Shown here: positions 56,010-64,000 of the stretch, piece after piece
How positions within the stretch are numbered: position 1 is the stretch's first letter
How the letters are laid out: every line of letters starts with the position of its first letter
Position numbers and translations under genes: made by a program
Notes under the pieces: model-generated
Seen by the model: the letters and a program-made list of their open reading frames with translations, nothing else
What the model was told of the DNA's origin: nothing
The model's database searches: none
From: an uncultured Halieaceae bacterium
Lineage (GTDB): Bacteria; Pseudomonadota; Gammaproteobacteria; Pseudomonadales; Halieaceae
Direction: 5' to 3'
Assembly (NCBI GenBank): GCA_938074045.1
Contig: CALJGI010000031.1
Span: 62,001-126,000, forward strand
DNA: 64,000 nt

Positions 56010-57143
56010 ATGAGTTTTGCTGCTCGGCAGGTTTTTCTTGTGAAAAAGCGCTCCCTGGCGCTGCTCTGGACGCTGTTGTTCGCCAGCCTGGTAAGCACCA
56101 AACCACTGTCCATGACTGCACAAGTCGTTGCAACCGGTGAAGGAGATAGTCGCCGACTGGCCGTGCGTGATGCGCAACGATCGGCCATCGAAGAGGGCTT
56201 GGGCGTGGCGCTTCACTCGGAGAGTTACCTGAAGGACTTTATGTTGCAGAGTGATCGCGTGCGGGCCATATCCAGCGGCGTGGTCACCGAGTTTGACGTG
56301 CTGGAGGAAAGTCAGCAGGAAGACTGGTGGACGGTGCGTATTAGAGCAGCAGTAGACAGCGATCGCCTGGAGGGAAACATCCGACTGCTGCTCGAGCAGT
56401 TGGATAACCCTGTGAGTATGGTCATCGTTGATCCCTACGGCAAAAATAACTCAGACTTTACCCGCAGTATTCACAGACAGTTGAACCAGCACCTGGTGAA
56501 TAACGGATTCAAGGTAGTGAACCCCGATGTCAGTCAACAATTGCGACAAGAAATCTCACGGATGATGGCTGATGAGGGGCCGGTGTCCGCGGCATCTCGC
56601 CTGGGGGCTATGCACAACGCAGACGTAACCTGGATGGTGGAGGTGAGCGAACGTCAGGGGTCAGAGAGCTACGGATTGCGTGATGTCATTATTGATGCCG
56701 CCTGTCAGGTGGTGGCGGCCACATCGGGAGAAATATTCGCCGATACAATCGTTACAGCACGGGGTGTGAACGCAGCTTCAGCCGCTAAAAAAGCGGGGGA
56801 AAAGCTGTCCGGTGAATTGATTAATCTGGTCAAAATTCAGTTTGCGGATATAGCACAGCAGGGCAGTGAGTACGCCCTGCGCTTGTGGGGACTTGAATCC
56901 TATCGCCAGGCGCGTGACTTCAAGAAAGCGCTGCAGGGGGTTGCCGGCATCGAAAAGATCAAACAGAACAGTATTGTGCTGGATGGTAGTCCCAACACAA
57001 ATTTTGTCGAACTCAGTCTCACCTTTAAAGGCAGCGCAAACGACCTGATTGACCTGGTGTTTGATGGCGTCGACGCTGAAAGTCTGAACGATCTGGATCT
57101 GCGCCTGCAGCGCGCCGATCAGATTGAATTTGAGTTACGCTGA
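56010..57143 (+). CDS. exported protein with FlgT-like N domain
   Basis: A 377-residue protein with an N-terminal signal (the hydrophobic run favours use of ATG 56010 or GTG 56040). The first mature domain has AQVVATGEGDSRRLAVRDAQRSAIEEGLGV, then SSGVVTEFDVLEE and WWTVRIRAAVD, the pattern of the FlgT N-terminal and LPP20-like fold. The second part (about 130-375) has a TolB/CsgG-like beta-alpha form (MVIVDPYGKNNSD). No flagellar genes are in the window, so a flagellar role is not supported. It is coupled to the CsgG-like gene; the two likely work together in the envelope. Confidence 0.6.
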   Translation: MSFAARQVFLVKKRSLALLWTLLFASLVSTKPLSMTAQVVATGEGDSRRLAVRDAQRSAIEEGLGVALHSESYLKDFMLQSDRVRAISSGVVTEFDVLEESQQEDWWTVRIRAAVDSDRLEGNIRLLLEQLDNPVSMVIVDPYGKNNSDFTRSIHRQLNQHLVNNGFKVVNPDVSQQLRQEISRMMADEGPVSAASRLGAMHNADVTWMVEVSERQGSESYGLRDVIIDAACQVVAATSGEIFADTIVTARGVNAASAAKKAGEKLSGELINLVKIQFADIAQQGSEYALRLWGLESYRQARDFKKALQGVAGIEKIKQNSIVLDGSPNTNFVELSLTFKGSANDLIDLVFDGVDAESLNDLDLRLQRADQIEFELR

Positions 57144-57147
57144 GGTA

Positions 57148-57783
57148 TCAGGGTTTCTTGAGTGTGCTGGGTAGTAGTGCTTCAACCCGCTCCATAATGT
57201 CGAGACAATCCATCATGTCGTTGATGTAGTCCAGTTTGTCAGTGTCCAGCACCAGCACCTCGCCGAGGCTGTAGCCCGCAATCCACTCTTCGTATAAGCG
57301 GTCAAGATGTTTGAGGTAGGAAAGCGGAATATCCTGCTCCATCGCGCGACCACGTAATTTAATCCGCTTCCTCAGTGTGCGCATGGAACAGCGCAGGTAA
57401 ATCATAAGATCGGGTGGTCTGATCGCCTGTAGAATACTCTCGTACAAGCCCCAGTAGGTATGCCACTCGCGACCGTTAAGTTTTCGCATTCGATGTAAGG
57501 CTGTGGCAAATATTTCAGCATCTTCAAAGATGGTGCGATCCAGTACCACTACGTCACTCATGCGGTCCAGTTCCTGGTGCATACGAAATTTATTGCTCAA
57601 AAAGTACAGTTGCGAGTGGAAGGCCCAACGCTTCATGTCGCCGTAGAAATCGGGCAGGTAGGGATTCTCATCATTGGGCTCGTAAAAGGGGACGATGCCA
57701 TAAGTCCGGGACAGAAAGTCGACCAGGGTGGACTTGCCAGCACCCATATTACCTGCGATTGCGATTGTTCTACCCTGTGTCAT
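57148..57783 (-). CDS. deoxynucleoside kinase (dAdo/dCyd kinase family)
   Basis: A 211-residue kinase: P-loop GNMGAGKST, the substrate motif FYEPNDENPYL (Glu), VVLDRTIFEDAEIFA (the DR[ST] motif) and the lid RIKLRGRAMEQDI. This family phosphorylates deoxyadenosine, deoxyguanosine or deoxycytidine. It completes, with Tdk, a set of deoxynucleoside salvage kinases. It overlaps no neighbour and is convergent with the FlgT-like gene, with four bases between stops. It is 7 kb outside the nucleoside island. Confidence 0.9.
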   Translation of the reverse strand: MTQGRTIAIAGNMGAGKSTLVDFLSRTYGIVPFYEPNDENPYLPDFYGDMKRWAFHSQLYFLSNKFRMHQELDRMSDVVVLDRTIFEDAEIFATALHRMRKLNGREWHTYWGLYESILQAIRPPDLMIYLRCSMRTLRKRIKLRGRAMEQDIPLSYLKHLDRLYEEWIAGYSLGEVLVLDTDKLDYINDMMDCLDIMERVEALLPSTLKKP

Positions 57784-57899
57784 CGTTAGTGTGCTGCCTC
57801 GATCAACTTGTAAATATCGTTACATTGCAGATACTGTCATAATAGCTGTTCCTGGCATCTGTGTAATACGAGTCGCGTTAATCAATAGAGGTAAATTCT

Positions 57900-58241
57900 A
57901 TGCAAATGCTCAGATCGTTGGTCCTCGGTCTCACTTTCTTTGTCAGCGCTGGCATGGCAAATGACGATGCTGCTCTCTGGGTTGATGTCCGCACGGCCAG
58001 TGAATATCAACGCGGTCATGTCGAGGGAGCACTGAATATCGAATTTGGTGACATTGTGGCCGGCCTGGCACAGCGGGGCGTCAGCAAAGACACAGAGATA
58101 TTACTGTACTGTGGCAGCGGTCGACGAGCGGGTATTGCCAAGGAGTCGCTGCAGTCCGAGGGCTACCAGAGTGTACAAAATGTGGGCGGAATCGAAGAAG
58201 CGCTGCGGCGGGCTGATTCGGACTCAACGGCGGCGCCCTGA
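57900..58241 (+). CDS. exported rhodanese-like sulphurtransferase
   Basis: A 113-residue single-domain rhodanese with a signal peptide (cleavage near GMAN). ADVRTASEYQRGHVEGALNIE-like opening (VDVRTASEYQRGH) and the active loop LYCGSGRRAG with Cys. It resembles PspE. It would transfer sulphane sulphur in the periplasm; its physiological donor is not known. It is convergent with the CysK-like gene, 13 bases between stops, which hints at a link to sulphur metabolism but does not prove it. Confidence 0.88.
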   Translation: MQMLRSLVLGLTFFVSAGMANDDAALWVDVRTASEYQRGHVEGALNIEFGDIVAGLAQRGVSKDTEILLYCGSGRRAGIAKESLQSEGYQSVQNVGGIEEALRRADSDSTAAP

Positions 58242-58254
58242 ACGTAGCTGGCGG

Positions 58255-59271
58255 CTAACTGGCTATCCAGTCGGGGTAGGGTAGTTTGCGCTTCCACAGG
58301 TATTCGACATTGTACAGCTTGCTCTGGTAACGATCGCCGGCATCACAGAGGATGGTCACAATGGTGTGTCCGGGGCCGAGTTCTTGAGCAAGGGCAACTG
58401 CTCCAGCAATGTTGATGCCCGATGATCCGCCGACAGATATTCCTTCATGTTTGAGCAGATTGTATACCAGTGGGAGGGCTGTATCGTCGTCCACTTGATA
58501 GGCGAAATCGACATCCAGGTCTCCCAGGTTTCCCGGGACAAAAGAAACGCCAATGCCCTCGGCTATTGATTCCCCGCTGGCGGCCAGCTGACCATTGACG
58601 TAGTGGTTATATAATGAGGAACCCATGGGATCTGCCAGTGCAATCTTGATATTGGCATTCTTCTCGCGCAGTGAGTGTGCGACTCCGCTTAAAGTGCCAC
58701 CGGTACCTACGGCGCATACGAATCCGTCCACAGTGCCCGCGGTTTGATCCCAGATTTCAGGTCCGGTGGTCGTATAGTGAACCTGGCGATTCGCTGGATT
58801 ATCGAACTGCCTGGCCCAGATGGCTCCGTTGTGTTCTGACTGGGCACGGCCAGCCGCAATTTTTTCTGCCATTTTAATGTAGTGATGCGGGCTTGAGTAC
58901 GGGACAGAGGGTGCCATGACCAGTTCAGCGCCGAGCATCTCCAGGATATCGATCTTTTCCTTGCTGGCGTTCATTGGCACAACAATGACCGACTGATAAC
59001 CCAGAGCGTTGGCTACCAGAGTCAGGCCAATGCCGGTGTTACCCGCCGTACCTTCCAGTATCACACCGCCGGGCTGCAGTTCACCCGCATTTTCAGCCGC
59101 CTCGATAATACCCAGGGCGGTGCGATCCTTGACCGAACCCCCGGGATTCATAAACTCAGCCTTGCCGTAGATGTCACAGCCGGTCAGCTGTGATACCTCC
59201 TGCAGATAAAGCAGTGGCGTATTCCCAATCAGGTGGCTGAGGACCCGCTTTTCTGGCAGAGCTGTGTGCAC
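58255..59271 (-). CDS. CysK-like PLP enzyme (cysteine synthase or desulphhydrase)
   Basis: A 338-residue fold-type II PLP enzyme. The PLP Lys is in MNPGGSVKDRTAL; the substrate loop is LEGTAGNTGIGLTLV, where CysK and CBS have TSGNTG. GTGGTLSGVA binds the phosphate. The EGTAGNTG loop and the C-terminal YQSKLYN tail are those of a separate group that includes fungal cysteine synthase 2 and, as I recall, mycobacterial Cds1, a cysteine desulphhydrase. Activity could therefore be H2S release rather than cysteine synthesis. It lies 15 bases upstream of the TonB receptor stop. Confidence 0.85.
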   Translation of the reverse strand: MHTALPEKRVLSHLIGNTPLLYLQEVSQLTGCDIYGKAEFMNPGGSVKDRTALGIIEAAENAGELQPGGVILEGTAGNTGIGLTLVANALGYQSVIVVPMNASKEKIDILEMLGAELVMAPSVPYSSPHHYIKMAEKIAAGRAQSEHNGAIWARQFDNPANRQVHYTTTGPEIWDQTAGTVDGFVCAVGTGGTLSGVAHSLREKNANIKIALADPMGSSLYNHYVNGQLAASGESIAEGIGVSFVPGNLGDLDVDFAYQVDDDTALPLVYNLLKHEGISVGGSSGINIAGAVALAQELGPGHTIVTILCDAGDRYQSKLYNVEYLWKRKLPYPDWIAS

Positions 59272-59286
59272 TATGACTGGTAGGTC

Positions 59287-61533
59287 TCAAAAATCCATGC
59301 GGAAGTCGATGCCCCACATACTCGGATCATTCACAAAGCCTGTATTGTTGTTGAAGTCGATCTGGCCTTTTACATTGTCCTCGTCAGTGATATTGCGGCC
59401 AAATACAGCCACTTCATAACCGTTTTCATGATTGATGTAACCTACGCGCAAACCACCTTCATATTGGTCGTCTGTATTCAGCTCAACTGATTCATACAGC
59501 GCGAGGTTGGTTGCGCCCTGAAAGGCCCAATCGGTAAAAATATAGATCTCGCCTGAATCGATCGGGATGGCATAGCGTGCAGTAAAACTCAGCGTTGAAT
59601 CCGGTGCAGCCTGGAACGGGTTTCCGTCAATCAGAGCCAACCCATTGCTGTCCAGAGGGTCTGTCACGGTGCAGCCTGCGCCGGTGAACCTTGAGCCGCA
59701 GGGTGCGGTGGTCAAGCCGGCATCTTTGAGCTCGGTGTCTGCATAGCCGTAGCCGGCTGTTATCAGGAGATTGTCCGTCGGTGCGTACTCGAGATCGATT
59801 TCGAATCCACGCCCCTCACCTTCTTCGGCGTTCAGCAGGCTGTTGCCGTTGTTTGCCCCACCAATAGCAGAGAGTTGGATGTCATCAATGCGGTAGTAAA
59901 ACAAACCGACATTCAGTCGTGCACGACCGTCCATAAGATCTGCTTTATATCCGGCTTCGAAAGAAGTGATCGTTTCTGAATCCGCTATGGACGGCAGTCC
60001 TTCGAAAGCGAGATCCCTTGCCTGAATACTCTGGGCCCTGAAACCGTTTGCCATTCTTACAAAAATACTGGAATCGTCATCCACGGTGTAGTTGGCGCTG
60101 AGTTCCCAGCTGACTTGATCATCATTGACGCTGACCGGATCGTAGTCTTGTATGGCTGCTTCACCAATTACTACTGCAAACCCATCAACATTCTGTGCGC
60201 CTACCTTCAGATCCTTTTCGTCATCGGTGTAGCGTATCCCGCCGGTAATGGTCAGGTCTTCCGTGATGTCATAGCTGGACTGAGCAAACAGCGCCCATGT
60301 GGTGTTTTCATGGATAACGGTGGTGGCGCCGAAAAAGCCGTCGATGGTGGTTACGGCAAGCTCTGAGTCAAAGTAGAATGCGCCCGCCTGCCAATTCCAG
60401 GGACCGCCATATTCACTGGCAATGCGAAGCTCCTGGGTCATTTGCTCGGCTTCCGCTTGATCTTCCGTGACCGCTGAAAACAGGATGGGTCCGGGTATTG
60501 CGCTGCCATCTTCCAGTGCTGCGGCGCCGTCAATATCACCCAGGCTGCGACTGTCGGCTTCCTGATACGAAGTGATAGAGGTAACAGTCATATCTTCCAG
60601 AGTCCATTCCAGCTTCAAGGTTGTACCCGATGCCTCGATCTCTTGCGGATTATTATCGCCGTCGTCAAAGTAGACTTTGTCTCTATCGTAGTTGCCGTTC
60701 AGGCCATTCTTGCCGGTGGTGAACACGTTGGCGCGAAATATTGAAGAAGTTCCATCCAGATCGCGATCCTGGTGACTGAACAGGGCTGTGAATTTATCAG
60801 TGGGTGTCCACATCAATTGCGCGCGGTAGGCCAATTCTTCGAAGCCACCCATGGCGTCGCTCTTGCCGGTGAAACCATTATCAATCCAGTCGTCACGATT
60901 TTGAGACAGCAGCGAAAAACGTCCCGAGAGAGTGTTCGCTACCAGTGAGCCGCCGATAGCGCCTTCGAAATTCTTGGTTCCATAGTTGCCTGCGGTGACC
61001 TTGAAATACGCCTCGCTTTCATCTGTAGGTTTGCGGGTATCAAATTTGACAATGCCGGCGATGGTGTTGCGGCCAAAGAGGGTGCCCTGCGGACCCCTGA
61101 TCACCTCTACCTGACTGACGTCAAACAATGGAAAACTTTTCAGCGTGACGGCTTCCATGACTACGTCGTCCATGACAATGGAGACTGGTTGCGAGGCCGC
61201 CAGGTCGAAGTCAACGTTACCCAGTCCGCGAATGTAGAAACGCGGAGATATACGCCCGTTGGAAGATTCTGCGTAAAGGCCCGGCACCCGGGTGCCAAGG
61301 GCCAGAATATCGGAGCCATCGCTGAAAATGGCCTCCATTCGGTCGCCGGACATGGTGGCTACGGAGATGGGCACCTCTTGCAGGCTCTGTTCGCGTTTCT
61401 GCGCAGTGATCAGTACCTCTTCAAGTGCGCCTCCCTGGGCGTGAGAGAAACCGGATAACGTCATAGTGGCGGCAGCGACTGCTGCGGCCATTATGGATGG
61501 TGCAGGATAAGTCTTGCTACTGAAATTCTTCAT
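59287..61533 (-). CDS. TonB-dependent receptor
   Basis: A 748-residue outer-membrane receptor. Signal peptide to SHAQ; a TonB box-like LEEVLITAQKREQSLQEVPI near residue 38; plug with VEVIRGPQGTLFGRNTIAG; barrel ending WGIDFRMDF. It is of the short siderophore-type plan that is very common in marine gammaproteobacteria and sphingomonads, where ligands are unknown. ATG 61533 begins the signal; an open frame to 61638 is longer but not needed. It sits 15 bases upstream of the CysK-like gene (both on the minus strand), so the two may be one unit. Confidence 0.92.
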   Translation of the reverse strand: MKNFSSKTYPAPSIMAAAVAAATMTLSGFSHAQGGALEEVLITAQKREQSLQEVPISVATMSGDRMEAIFSDGSDILALGTRVPGLYAESSNGRISPRFYIRGLGNVDFDLAASQPVSIVMDDVVMEAVTLKSFPLFDVSQVEVIRGPQGTLFGRNTIAGIVKFDTRKPTDESEAYFKVTAGNYGTKNFEGAIGGSLVANTLSGRFSLLSQNRDDWIDNGFTGKSDAMGGFEELAYRAQLMWTPTDKFTALFSHQDRDLDGTSSIFRANVFTTGKNGLNGNYDRDKVYFDDGDNNPQEIEASGTTLKLEWTLEDMTVTSITSYQEADSRSLGDIDGAAALEDGSAIPGPILFSAVTEDQAEAEQMTQELRIASEYGGPWNWQAGAFYFDSELAVTTIDGFFGATTVIHENTTWALFAQSSYDITEDLTITGGIRYTDDEKDLKVGAQNVDGFAVVIGEAAIQDYDPVSVNDDQVSWELSANYTVDDDSSIFVRMANGFRAQSIQARDLAFEGLPSIADSETITSFEAGYKADLMDGRARLNVGLFYYRIDDIQLSAIGGANNGNSLLNAEEGEGRGFEIDLEYAPTDNLLITAGYGYADTELKDAGLTTAPCGSRFTGAGCTVTDPLDSNGLALIDGNPFQAAPDSTLSFTARYAIPIDSGEIYIFTDWAFQGATNLALYESVELNTDDQYEGGLRVGYINHENGYEVAVFGRNITDEDNVKGQIDFNNNTGFVNDPSMWGIDFRMDF

Positions 61534-61653
61534 GGTGAAATCAACCTGATAGGTAGTGGTGAAGGCGTGACTCAGTCTAGCCCGGAAGTAGTGTTTTGTG
61601 TACTCATAGGGGGGTGCAAATGATGTGAAAATCACCAATTGCGTTATGTGGAA

Positions 61654-62418
61654 TCAGTTGAATTGCTGTCTGGCCTCAGTTTCGAGTTGGTCACGCAGGT
61701 AGCGGAGTCGATCGCGGCGTTCTTTTTCCCGCTCCTGATCTACTAAAGAAGAGAAATGAGCCTTTTCTTCCGCTGAGAGTTCCACTGTCATCAGGTTGTT
61801 CTGCTCACGCAGGATGAAACTCGCCAGTTCCTCGAGAAACCCGTCATTGATCTGTGCAGGTTCAAGTTCGGATTTAACGCTATCGAGGTTGTAGTAATTG
61901 CGTATGGATAGCTGGATGGTGGCAGTTTCTTCCAGCCCCCTGAAAACTATGGAAACAGGTATATGGCCGTTGACGGTAACGTGGCCCCCATACCCCTGGT
62001 TATCTCCTTCAAGACGTTTTCTGCTGTCAAAAGTAAGCCCGGCCCGATCCAGTCTATCAACTGCCGAAGCCATCTTCCTGTTGTCGTCAAACTCCTTTCT
62101 GAGCACCTCGGGAGAATCGCAGGAAAAGTGAAAAGGCACTCTACTCAGAATTTTCTTGCGGCCCTTGTCGATTTGATAGTTGCCCTGCACAAGCCTGCGC
62201 AGTTCACCGAAACCGGGAATCTCGTACACCGGCCGTATGTCAGGCTGCAGATAATTGAGGTTTTCTTCCATTTCGACAAAGAAGGCAAACAGGCGCTCCA
62301 GGGCAGGGCTGACCTCTTCCTCGTATTTCTGGCGCAATGTCTCTCGACTTGCCTTGGCTTCTTCTTCGGCAATTCTGGCCTCGTCGGCCATCTGGCGGAT
62401 TTTATCGCGTACACTCAT
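61654..62418 (-). CDS. cytosolic coiled-coil protein of unknown function
   Basis: A 254-residue soluble protein. Residues 1-45 and about 210-254 are highly charged, rich in Glu, Lys and Arg, and probably coiled coil. The middle has EIPGFGELRRLVQGNYQ, a Cys in FHFSCDSP, then GYGGHVTVNGHIPVSIVFRG and IQLSIRNYYNLDS. No signal, no membrane helix and no known catalytic motif. It is read from ATG 62418 and lies between the TonB receptor and the BtuF-like gene on the same strand. I do not recognise the family. Confidence 0.6.
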   Translation of the reverse strand: MSVRDKIRQMADEARIAEEEAKASRETLRQKYEEEVSPALERLFAFFVEMEENLNYLQPDIRPVYEIPGFGELRRLVQGNYQIDKGRKKILSRVPFHFSCDSPEVLRKEFDDNRKMASAVDRLDRAGLTFDSRKRLEGDNQGYGGHVTVNGHIPVSIVFRGLEETATIQLSIRNYYNLDSVKSELEPAQINDGFLEELASFILREQNNLMTVELSAEEKAHFSSLVDQEREKERRDRLRYLRDQLETEARQQFN

Positions 62419-62523
62419 GGTGATGTTGTGGGGCCAATCTCAGGTCTCTCGGAGACGTCTAATTTAAGGCGAAAGGCGCGCACTTGTCCAGCCGGAACAT
62501 GCTGGCATATCTGCGACCGCCGG

Positions 62524-63459
62524 CTATGGCATTGGTAGAAAAGCTGGTTGATCCGTGAGAACCGCAGCGGTCTGTCGATGTGTATCCAGTTGTCGGCAGA
62601 GTTCACTTGCGCCCTCGATGATCCGGGCCGTAGGTCTCTGCAAAAGATCGGGGTGCACAAAGTACAATGCCTGGCTCTGCACAGCTTGCAGGGCAGGAAA
62701 CAAACGCCAATCGTCCAGCCATTCAGGCCTTGCGGCATCCATCCCACTGGCGACGATGACTTCCGGATCGCGATTTAACACAGCCTGGATGTCGATTTTG
62801 GGAGCGAGATCGACAGCGTCGCCGAAAATATTGCGGCCCCCGCAGAGCTCGATGACACGGCTGATTATGTGATCGTCGTTCAGGGTCTGCAATGGCTCAT
62901 CCCATAACTGATAAAACACTGACACAACAGGCTCCGAAGCGTACTCCGCCCGCAGACGCCGCAGTTCACGTTCGACTCGAGCCGCCTCGAGTTCACCGAC
63001 GGACATGGTGCCCGCCAGCGAGCCGATGTCTCGAATAGTTTTGACGATGTCATCTAGTACTCTAGGCTCACTTACATAGATCGTGAAGCCCAGGTTTTTC
63101 AACACCTGTAACCGATTCAGCTTGTCGTCGGATCCCCGCATAAGGATCAGATCAGGCTCCAGCGCGACGATGCTTTCCATGCTCCAGGCCTGATGACTGC
63201 CTACGACAGGCACCTTCTGCGCCTGAGCGGGAAAGTCACTGTAGCTCACAGCACCGACCAGCTTGGCGCCAGCCCCTGCACTGTAGGTGTTTTCAACGAT
63301 ATGGGGGGCCAGTGCCACAATTCTTTCCGCCGGTGCCGGCAAAAATACCGGTCGATCAAGAGTGTCGTAAACCTTCACCCCCGATGCAGCAGCGAGAGGG
63401 GAAACGAATAGGCCAAGAACAAAGAACAGTGTCGCGTATAGGCTGTTGTGGGCTGTCAT
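62524..63459 (-). CDS. BtuF-like ABC transporter substrate-binding protein
   Basis: A 311-residue periplasmic binding protein of the cobalamin/iron type: signal peptide (LFFVLGLFVSPLAAA), RIVALAPHIVENTYSAGAGAKLVGAVSYSDFP, ALEPDLILMRGSD, GGRNIFGDAVDLAPKIDIQAVLNRDPEVIVASG. This is the BtuF pattern for vitamin B12 uptake. Start at ATG 63459. No BtuC or BtuD gene is in the window. MttB-like enzymes depend on corrinoids, so B12 uptake could support the methylated-amine operon, but the distance is 44 kb. Siderophore binding is the alternative. Confidence 0.85.
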   Translation of the reverse strand: MTAHNSLYATLFFVLGLFVSPLAAASGVKVYDTLDRPVFLPAPAERIVALAPHIVENTYSAGAGAKLVGAVSYSDFPAQAQKVPVVGSHQAWSMESIVALEPDLILMRGSDDKLNRLQVLKNLGFTIYVSEPRVLDDIVKTIRDIGSLAGTMSVGELEAARVERELRRLRAEYASEPVVSVFYQLWDEPLQTLNDDHIISRVIELCGGRNIFGDAVDLAPKIDIQAVLNRDPEVIVASGMDAARPEWLDDWRLFPALQAVQSQALYFVHPDLLQRPTARIIEGASELCRQLDTHRQTAAVLTDQPAFLPMP

Positions 63460-64000
63460 AGGGGTGCTGCCGCTGGTGTACCTGTATGTTAGTCGGGGGA
63501 AATACGTATCCGCGCCTGAAAAGTTGGTATTAAAGAGCGCTGTGGATGCGGCGCAAAGTCGCTGCAGGGCAATTGTATCTCGATTATACATTCAGACGAA
63601 TAGCTACGTGCACGCCCGCGGGTGCTGCGCGAATTGATCGTCGAGGAGTTCGCCGAGATTTGGTATCAACTGGATACGTGTTGACCCGGTCTAAAAATGA
63701 ATCGATTGATAGCAAACACGGATATTCTGGACAAATATAGATCGCATTAGGCGGTCCTTGTAGTGAGATAAAAGCAGGCGCAGGACAATAAAACCATCAA
63801 CGTTAGCAGTATCTGGTTTGGCACTCACACCTCTGGCATCCCTCGCAATGGCGGCTTCCCTCGACCGGGAACAACTCTGGTGTTGCGCGCTCCTTCAGTA
63901 TCACCGATAAGGTGACCCTCGTCGATTGATCGTGTAGCCCTTGCGTGAATTGTTTTCACTGGGACTGAGGTGAATTGTTTGATTCATCTTGCTAGGTTAG
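63460..64000. other. 541 bases without a recognisable gene
   Basis: Only short overlapping frames of low quality (60-70 codons) are present. I looked for a cobalamin riboswitch, because the gene to the left is BtuF-like, and did not find its conserved B12-box; no tRNA or IS end is visible. An 11-base direct repeat (63945-63955 and 63970-63980) is the only obvious structure. The leftmost 100 bases should hold the btuF promoter on the minus strand. Confidence 0.6.
63945..63980. repeat. short direct repeat GTGAATTGTTT
   Basis: Eleven identical bases occur at 63945-63955 and 63970-63980, start to start 25 bases. That is close to two and a half helical turns. It may be two regulator half-sites or chance; there is no gene context to the right. 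Confidence 0.3.

Noticed and set aside
63460..64000. Cobalamin riboswitch upstream of the BtuF-like gene
   Set aside because: A GGGAAG occurs on the minus strand, but the conserved GCCACTG B12-box and the rest of the core are not there, and it is more than 300 bases from the start.

Overview
The window reads as chromosomal DNA of a free-living, probably marine, gammaproteobacterium. The evidence is indirect: two TonB-dependent receptors, several outer-membrane lipoproteins with clear lipoboxes, a DUF3301/DUF1643 background, a RutR-type regulator, dimethylglycine-dehydrogenase-like and MttB-like genes, and a PQQ enzyme. There is no rRNA, tRNA, CRISPR array, insertion sequence or phage gene that I can recognise. 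Gene density is high and nearly all genes can be placed in families.

Layout. 0-4.5 kb: small conserved membrane proteins, an HNH endonuclease and an exported short-chain dehydrogenase. 4.6-12 kb: a VOC protein, a DUF5916/CBM9-like outer-membrane protein gene broken by one in-frame TAA, a MATE transporter, a PQQ dehydrogenase and a lipoprotein with a CxxCH haem site and calcium-loop repeats. 12-19.5 kb: a probable methylated-amine operon (MttB-like protein plus two DMGDH-like FAD/GcvT enzymes) divergent from a GcvA-like LysR regulator. 19.5-24.6 kb: a serine beta-lactamase-like lipoprotein, a saccharopine-dehydrogenase-like reductase, a GT-C-like membrane protein and DUF1643.

24.6-50.6 kb is the most striking part: about twenty genes that together look like a nucleic acid and nucleoside utilisation island. 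An Oar-like TonB receptor, an exported S1/P1 nuclease, a 5'-nucleotidase lipoprotein and a lipoprotein aminohydrolase would act in the envelope. NupC and an NCS1 permease would import nucleosides and bases. Add, Cdd, DeoD, DeoA, a PGM2-like phosphopentomutase, DeoC and a double aldehyde dehydrogenase would carry deoxynucleosides to glyceraldehyde-3-phosphate and acetate, while Tdk and Upp salvage. Dihydropyrimidinase and beta-ureidopropionase would degrade pyrimidine bases, but no dihydropyrimidine dehydrogenase is present; a luciferase-like flavin oxidoreductase sits in its place. A RutR-like TetR regulator is encoded inside the island, and four sites resembling the E. coli RutR operator lie upstream of deoA, of the pyrimidine divergon, of the nuclease operon and of the TonB receptor, several overlapping possible -35 boxes. 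I propose a RutR-type regulon extended from pyrimidine catabolism to the whole route from extracellular nucleic acid to central metabolism.

50.7-64 kb: an RND efflux pair, a CsgG-like/FlgT-like exported pair, a deoxynucleoside kinase, an exported rhodanese, a CysK-like enzyme, a second TonB receptor, a coiled-coil protein of unknown function, a BtuF-like binding protein, and about 540 bases with no recognisable gene.
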